DNA of 39,229 nucleotides from Verrucomicrobiaceae bacterium E54 (lineage in GTDB: Bacteria > Verrucomicrobiota > Verrucomicrobiia > Verrucomicrobiales > Akkermansiaceae), in NCBI GenBank assembly GCA_022548915.1, contig JAKZES010000051.1, positions 1 through 39,229 of the forward strand, given 5' to 3'. This document shows positions 32,960 to 39,229 of the stretch, piece by piece; within the stretch, counting starts at the first letter, position 1, and the number at the start of each line of letters is the position of its first letter. The notes under the pieces were generated by a model. That model was not told the origin of the DNA and made no database searches. It saw nothing but the letters and a program-made list of their open reading frames with translations. The position numbers were made by a program, and so were the translations under genes.

Positions 32960-32988
32960 ACCCTAGGAACCACCCTCCCCCTTGGCAA
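32960..32988 (-). promoter_or_regulatory. Possible promoter of tRNA-Ser
   Basis: On the minus strand TTGCCA (32988-32983) and TAGGGT (32965-32960) are 17 bp apart, and the tRNA 5' end is 13 nt further on. Both hexamers deviate from the sigma-70 consensus, so this is a position-based guess. Confidence 0.35.
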
Positions 32989-33252
32989 TACTTTTGGAGT
33001 GGCCCCGTCCAAACGCCATTTCTACGCGATGGCGTGCCGGTCGACCCTCCCTACCAAGCCCGACCACCGAAAGTTCGGACATAACGGATTCACCCCGTGC
33101 CTGACCCCACACGGAACACGCAGCGGCTTGCCGCCCAGCCAAGGCAAGCCGCCGCCCTCCCAAGTGCGCAGCGTGTCACTCTGACTCCCTTAAAGTGCGT
33201 CAGCCTGTCTCTTTTGCTGCCCTAATCGATTGCTCCATTTTCAATGAAGAAA

Positions 33253-35322
<2,070 letters not shown>

Positions 35323-35329
35323 CCCCTCT

Positions 35330-35352
35330 CCGGCCCACCCCCGGTGGGCCGG
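35330..35352 (+). terminator. Strong GC hairpin between dnaK and groES
   Basis: CCGGCCCACC and GGTGGGCCGG form a perfect 10-bp stem with a 3-nt loop, 8 nt after the dnaK stop. No T-run follows (CCTCTCAACC), so it may be a partial terminator, an RNA-processing or a 3'-stabilising element rather than a full stop. Confidence 0.5.
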
Positions 35353-35394
35353 CCTCTCAACCAAGACAACCAACCAACAACCAGAAACAACAAC

Positions 35395-35685
35395 ATGGCC
35401 AACATCCAACCCATCGGATCGCGCGTTCTCGTGAAGCGGCTCGAAGCCGAAGACGTCTCCGCCGGAGGCATCGTTCTTCCCGACACCGCCAAGGAGAAGC
35501 CCCAGGAAGCTGAAGTCGTCGCGCTCGGAACGGGCGGCAAGGACGACAACGGCAACACCATCGAGTTCACCGTCAAGGTCGGTGACAAGGTGCTCATCTC
35601 CAAGTACGGCGGCACCGACGTCAAGATCGACGGACAGGACATGCTCATCCTCTCCGAGTCCGACATCCTCGGCATCGTTTCCTGA
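35395..35685 (+). CDS. groES: Co-chaperonin GroES
   Basis: 96 residues, normal length. Caps the GroEL cavity as a heptamer. IQPIGSRVLVKRLEAE starts the fold; the mobile loop with its GroEL-binding GGIVLP is at residues 24-29; DKVLISKYGGTDVKIDGQDM and the terminal SDILGIVS complete it. The ATG at 35395 gives the standard N-terminus; an upstream ATG at 35344 lies in the leader. The 42-nt leader is almost free of G and has no Shine-Dalgarno. groEL follows 38 nt after its stop. Confidence 0.98.
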   Translation: MANIQPIGSRVLVKRLEAEDVSAGGIVLPDTAKEKPQEAEVVALGTGGKDDNGNTIEFTVKVGDKVLISKYGGTDVKIDGQDMLILSESDILGIVS

Positions 35686-35696
35686 GCACCCCCTAA

Positions 35697-37355
<1,659 letters not shown>

Positions 37356-37396
37356 ATATCGGAGAAGCGGCATCCCTGCCGCTCTTCAGAAATCCA

Positions 37397-37427
37397 AGCC
37401 GGGCAGCCAACGCTGCCCGGCTTTTTC
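37397..37427 (+). terminator. Rho-independent terminator after groEL
   Basis: An 11-bp perfect stem AGCCGGGCAGC/GCTGCCCGGCT with loop CAAC is followed by TTTTC. A smaller hairpin (AGCGGCA/TGCCGCT) lies just before it, after the groEL stop. This ends the groES-groEL transcript. Confidence 0.9.
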
Positions 37428-37532
37428 GTACCCAAGCCGCAGCGTTCCGTGGCCCGCCTTCCAAACTGCGCCCGGGTTTGTCATTGGTCCCGAAACCAAG
37501 TGCGTTCATGATGCGGACAATCCCGTGAAACC

Positions 37533-38036
37533 ATGAATATTCGATCACTCCCGAGCCTCATCAGCGCCGCTTCGATTGCCTGGAGCATTCCCCACTCCGT
37601 GGCCGGGGAGTTCCCGCTCGAACCCCTCACGGAAGCACCTGCAGCGTCTGACGAAGCCTTCTTCAAGGTGAAGGACGGTGAGGCGACCATCGGGGGCGAA
37701 GTGATCAAGCTCTTCGTCGTCAAACCCGAGCACCTGACGGTCAGCTACCGGAATGAGACCGACAAGGGACTCTTTCCGAAGTACGTGGTCCGGCTTTACA
37801 ACCGCTATGGCATTCTCCTCAGCAGTGAGAAAATCGGGGTCAGTCTCTTTGGCGGCAGCACCAAACTGGAACCGGGCGACGTGGGTGGAGAGAAGATCCA
37901 TCTGGACCTCATCGACCTCGAGGAAATCTTCCAGCACGCGGTGCGGGACCTGCCGGATGACTTCGACGACGCCGCGTGGCTCTCGCTGTCGGACAGCAAC
38001 AGCAAGCTGGGGCCGCAGGAGGAAGCCGGGCAGTAG
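37533..38036 (+). CDS. Small secreted protein of unknown function
   Basis: 167 residues with an N-terminal export signal (MNIRSLPSLISAASIAWSIP ... AG, about 1-25). The mature part is beta-rich: EVIKLFVVKPEHLTVSYRNE, PKYVVRLYNRYGILLSSEKI and LEPGDVGGEKIHLDLIDL, which resembles a small Ig-like or FxLYD-type periplasmic domain. Family not recognised. It is separated from groEL by a terminator, so it is transcribed on its own or with the phosphodiesterase 88 nt downstream. Confidence 0.8.
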   Translation: MNIRSLPSLISAASIAWSIPHSVAGEFPLEPLTEAPAASDEAFFKVKDGEATIGGEVIKLFVVKPEHLTVSYRNETDKGLFPKYVVRLYNRYGILLSSEKIGVSLFGGSTKLEPGDVGGEKIHLDLIDLEEIFQHAVRDLPDDFDDAAWLSLSDSNSKLGPQEEAGQ

Positions 38037-38124
38037 AACCCGGGCTCGGACGCCCCCCACCCCGGTCGACCCCTCGTCCACTGCGGGATTTGCATCCGGC
38101 CCGCGGGCCGTCAGGCTCGTGCCG

Positions 38125-38904
38125 ATGCGCTTGCTGGCTTTCCTTCTCCTTTCGACCCTTCTTCATGCGAACCCGGCCTTGATCGCCCATCGCGGCGCAT
38201 CGGGTGACGCCCCGGAGAATACCCTCGCGGCCTTCCGGTTGGCATGGGCGCAGGGCGCGGATGGCATCGAGGGCGATTTCATGCTGAGCAAGGACGGCAG
38301 GATCGTCTGCATTCACGACAAGGATACCCAACGGGTCTCAAACCGGAATCTCGTGGTCGCCCGGACCAACGCCGCCGACCTCCGGAGTCTTGATGTCGGC
38401 TCGTGGAAAAGCCCGGAATTCGCGGGCGAGCGCATTCCCCTGCTCGGGGAGGTGCTGGCGATCCTTCCGGAAGACAAATGGTTCTTCCTCGAGGTCAAAT
38501 GCGGCCCGGAGATCGTGCCCCATCTTCAGACGGAACTCACGAGCGCTGACCCGGATCAGGTCGTCATCATTTCCTTCAACCCGGCCGTCATCCAATCGTG
38601 CCGGAAGATGATCCCCCGCTTCCAGGCCCACTTCCTCTCCAAGCTCGACGGCATGGAAGACCCCGGCAATGAGGTGGCCCTGCGGAAGCAATTGGTCGAC
38701 ATCGCCGCCACCGGGCTCCAATTCAGCCACCAATCCAGGATCGACCGTCGTCTTGTCTCGTCGCTGAAAGCCGACGGACTCCAGATCGCATGCTGGACCG
38801 TGAACGATCCAAAAACGGCCGCCCGCGTCGCCGCACTGGGTGTCGATTTCATCACCACCGACCGCCCCGCCGCCCTCCGAAAGCAGACTCCGTGGCTGGA
38901 GTAG
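38125..38904 (+). CDS. Secreted glycerophosphodiester phosphodiesterase
   Basis: 259 residues from ATG 38125 (signal peptide MRLLAFLLLSTLLHA); the frame is open further upstream but that part overlaps another gene in a different frame. A GDPD TIM barrel hydrolysing glycerophosphodiesters to glycerol-3-phosphate and an alcohol. IAHRGASGDAPENT (catalytic His22-Arg23 and Glu), GIEGDFMLSKDGRIVCIHD (metal Glu/Asp and His64), FFLEVK and the C-terminal IACWTVND and GVDFITTDRP barrel motifs are in place. Probably scavenges lipid head groups in the periplasm. Confidence 0.92.
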   Translation: MRLLAFLLLSTLLHANPALIAHRGASGDAPENTLAAFRLAWAQGADGIEGDFMLSKDGRIVCIHDKDTQRVSNRNLVVARTNAADLRSLDVGSWKSPEFAGERIPLLGEVLAILPEDKWFFLEVKCGPEIVPHLQTELTSADPDQVVIISFNPAVIQSCRKMIPRFQAHFLSKLDGMEDPGNEVALRKQLVDIAATGLQFSHQSRIDRRLVSSLKADGLQIACWTVNDPKTAARVAALGVDFITTDRPAALRKQTPWLE

Positions 38905-38962
38905 GACCCGGAGGCCCATCGAATCGATGGCAGCCCGAAGCTTAGGGCGTTTGCTTGGCAGG

Positions 38963-39229
38963 CTATGATTGGATGGGTTGTGCCATATTGATGGTGTTCA
39001 CTGATTTTTGGCGGTGGTCGCGGTGGTGATCGAAGGCGTCATTGAGGGATTCGAAGTCCTCAAACGGGATGACCGCCAGCAGGGCGTTGCGCATCAGGGC
39101 CAGGTTGCGGGCTCCTCTCGGGTTCCTTTTCGGTGCCCGGTCCTCCCGCCAGCAGGTCGCGTCGCGTTTCCAGTGGTTGAGGTTCTCCACGCTCCAGTGG
39201 TCGCGGATCATCTTGCCGATCTGCGCGGC
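38963..39229 (-). CDS. ISAs1-type transposase, C-terminal part (cut by the right edge)
   Basis: The frame runs off the right edge; AAQIGK precedes the first internal Met. IRDHWSVENLNHWKRDATCW, EDRAPKRNPRGARNLALMRN and LAVIPFE match the C-terminal end of ISAs1-family DDE transposases, where the HWxxEN block holds a catalytic Glu. It ends at a TAG at 38963. The left end of the insertion should lie in about 38905-38962; a hairpin CCATCG-AAT-CGATGG lies at 38916-38930, but I could not define the terminal repeat without the other end. Confidence 0.85.
   Translation of the reverse strand, partial: AAQIGKMIRDHWSVENLNHWKRDATCWREDRAPKRNPRGARNLALMRNALLAVIPFEDFESLNDAFDHHRDHRQKSVNTINMAQPIQS

Noticed and set aside
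32825..33184. Plus-strand frame of 119 codons beginning MRHQQASLICNGGQGGIRTH
   Set aside because: Its first half is the complement of tRNA-Ser; the GGQGGIRTHG-type peptide is a well-known false gene call over tRNAs.
35330..35352. Full terminator separating dnaK from groES
   Set aside because: The hairpin is strong but no T-run follows, so I list it with modest confidence and do not claim that the genes are separate transcripts.

Overview
The window looks like a chromosomal segment from a GC-rich member of the Verrucomicrobiota, probably class Verrucomicrobiae. The evidence is a Verru_Chthon cassette protein A, secreted sulfatases, a DUF2961/GH172 enzyme, many large secreted proteins, genes that mostly lack a Shine-Dalgarno sequence, and typical DnaK, GroES and GroEL sequences. 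The taxon is an inference.

Region 1 (1-18907, all minus strand) is a polysaccharide-use locus. Reading in transcription order from the right: a XylR/AraC-type regulator (18907-17735); then a probable six-gene operon made of a PDZ/toroid/HEAT secreted protein (17627-14442), an MFS sugar porter, a GH32 fructan hydrolase, a GH172-type (DUF2961) protein, and two formylglycine-type sulfatases that overlap by ATGA. A very large secreted multidomain protein (from 4718, running off the left edge) follows. GH32 plus GH172 plus sulfatases suggests a sulfated or otherwise decorated fructose-containing glycan. I found a direct-repeat element, TTACG-N16-TTACG (second half degenerate at one site), in front of three transcription units: the operon, the large secreted protein, and the divergent secreted gene at 19076. 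This is a candidate operator for the local regulator.

Region 2 (19076-24940, plus strand) is a three-gene unit: a secreted protein sharing a domain with the large left-edge protein, an orphan Verru_Chthon cassette protein A (pilin-like N-terminus), and a small secreted protein translationally coupled to it.

Region 3 (about 24941-32859) is an integrated island at the 3' end of tRNA-Ser(GGA). It has a tyrosine recombinase, two small excisionase-like HTH proteins, a tail-fibre-like protein and several small phage-type proteins, but no capsid, portal or terminase genes. It also carries a two-gene unit of unknown function (27247-25081). The divergent gap upstream of that unit holds eight GGGACA repeats spaced 21-24 bp, plus a ninth further on, two of them forming perfect GGGACATGTCCC palindromes. 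Four genes of the phage-like cluster have TTGACA 13-17 nt before their start codons.

Region 4 (32860-39229) is backbone: tRNA-Ser, dnaK, groES, groEL with a strong terminator, a small secreted protein, a secreted glycerophosphodiester phosphodiesterase, and the 3' part of an ISAs1-type transposase gene cut by the right edge.
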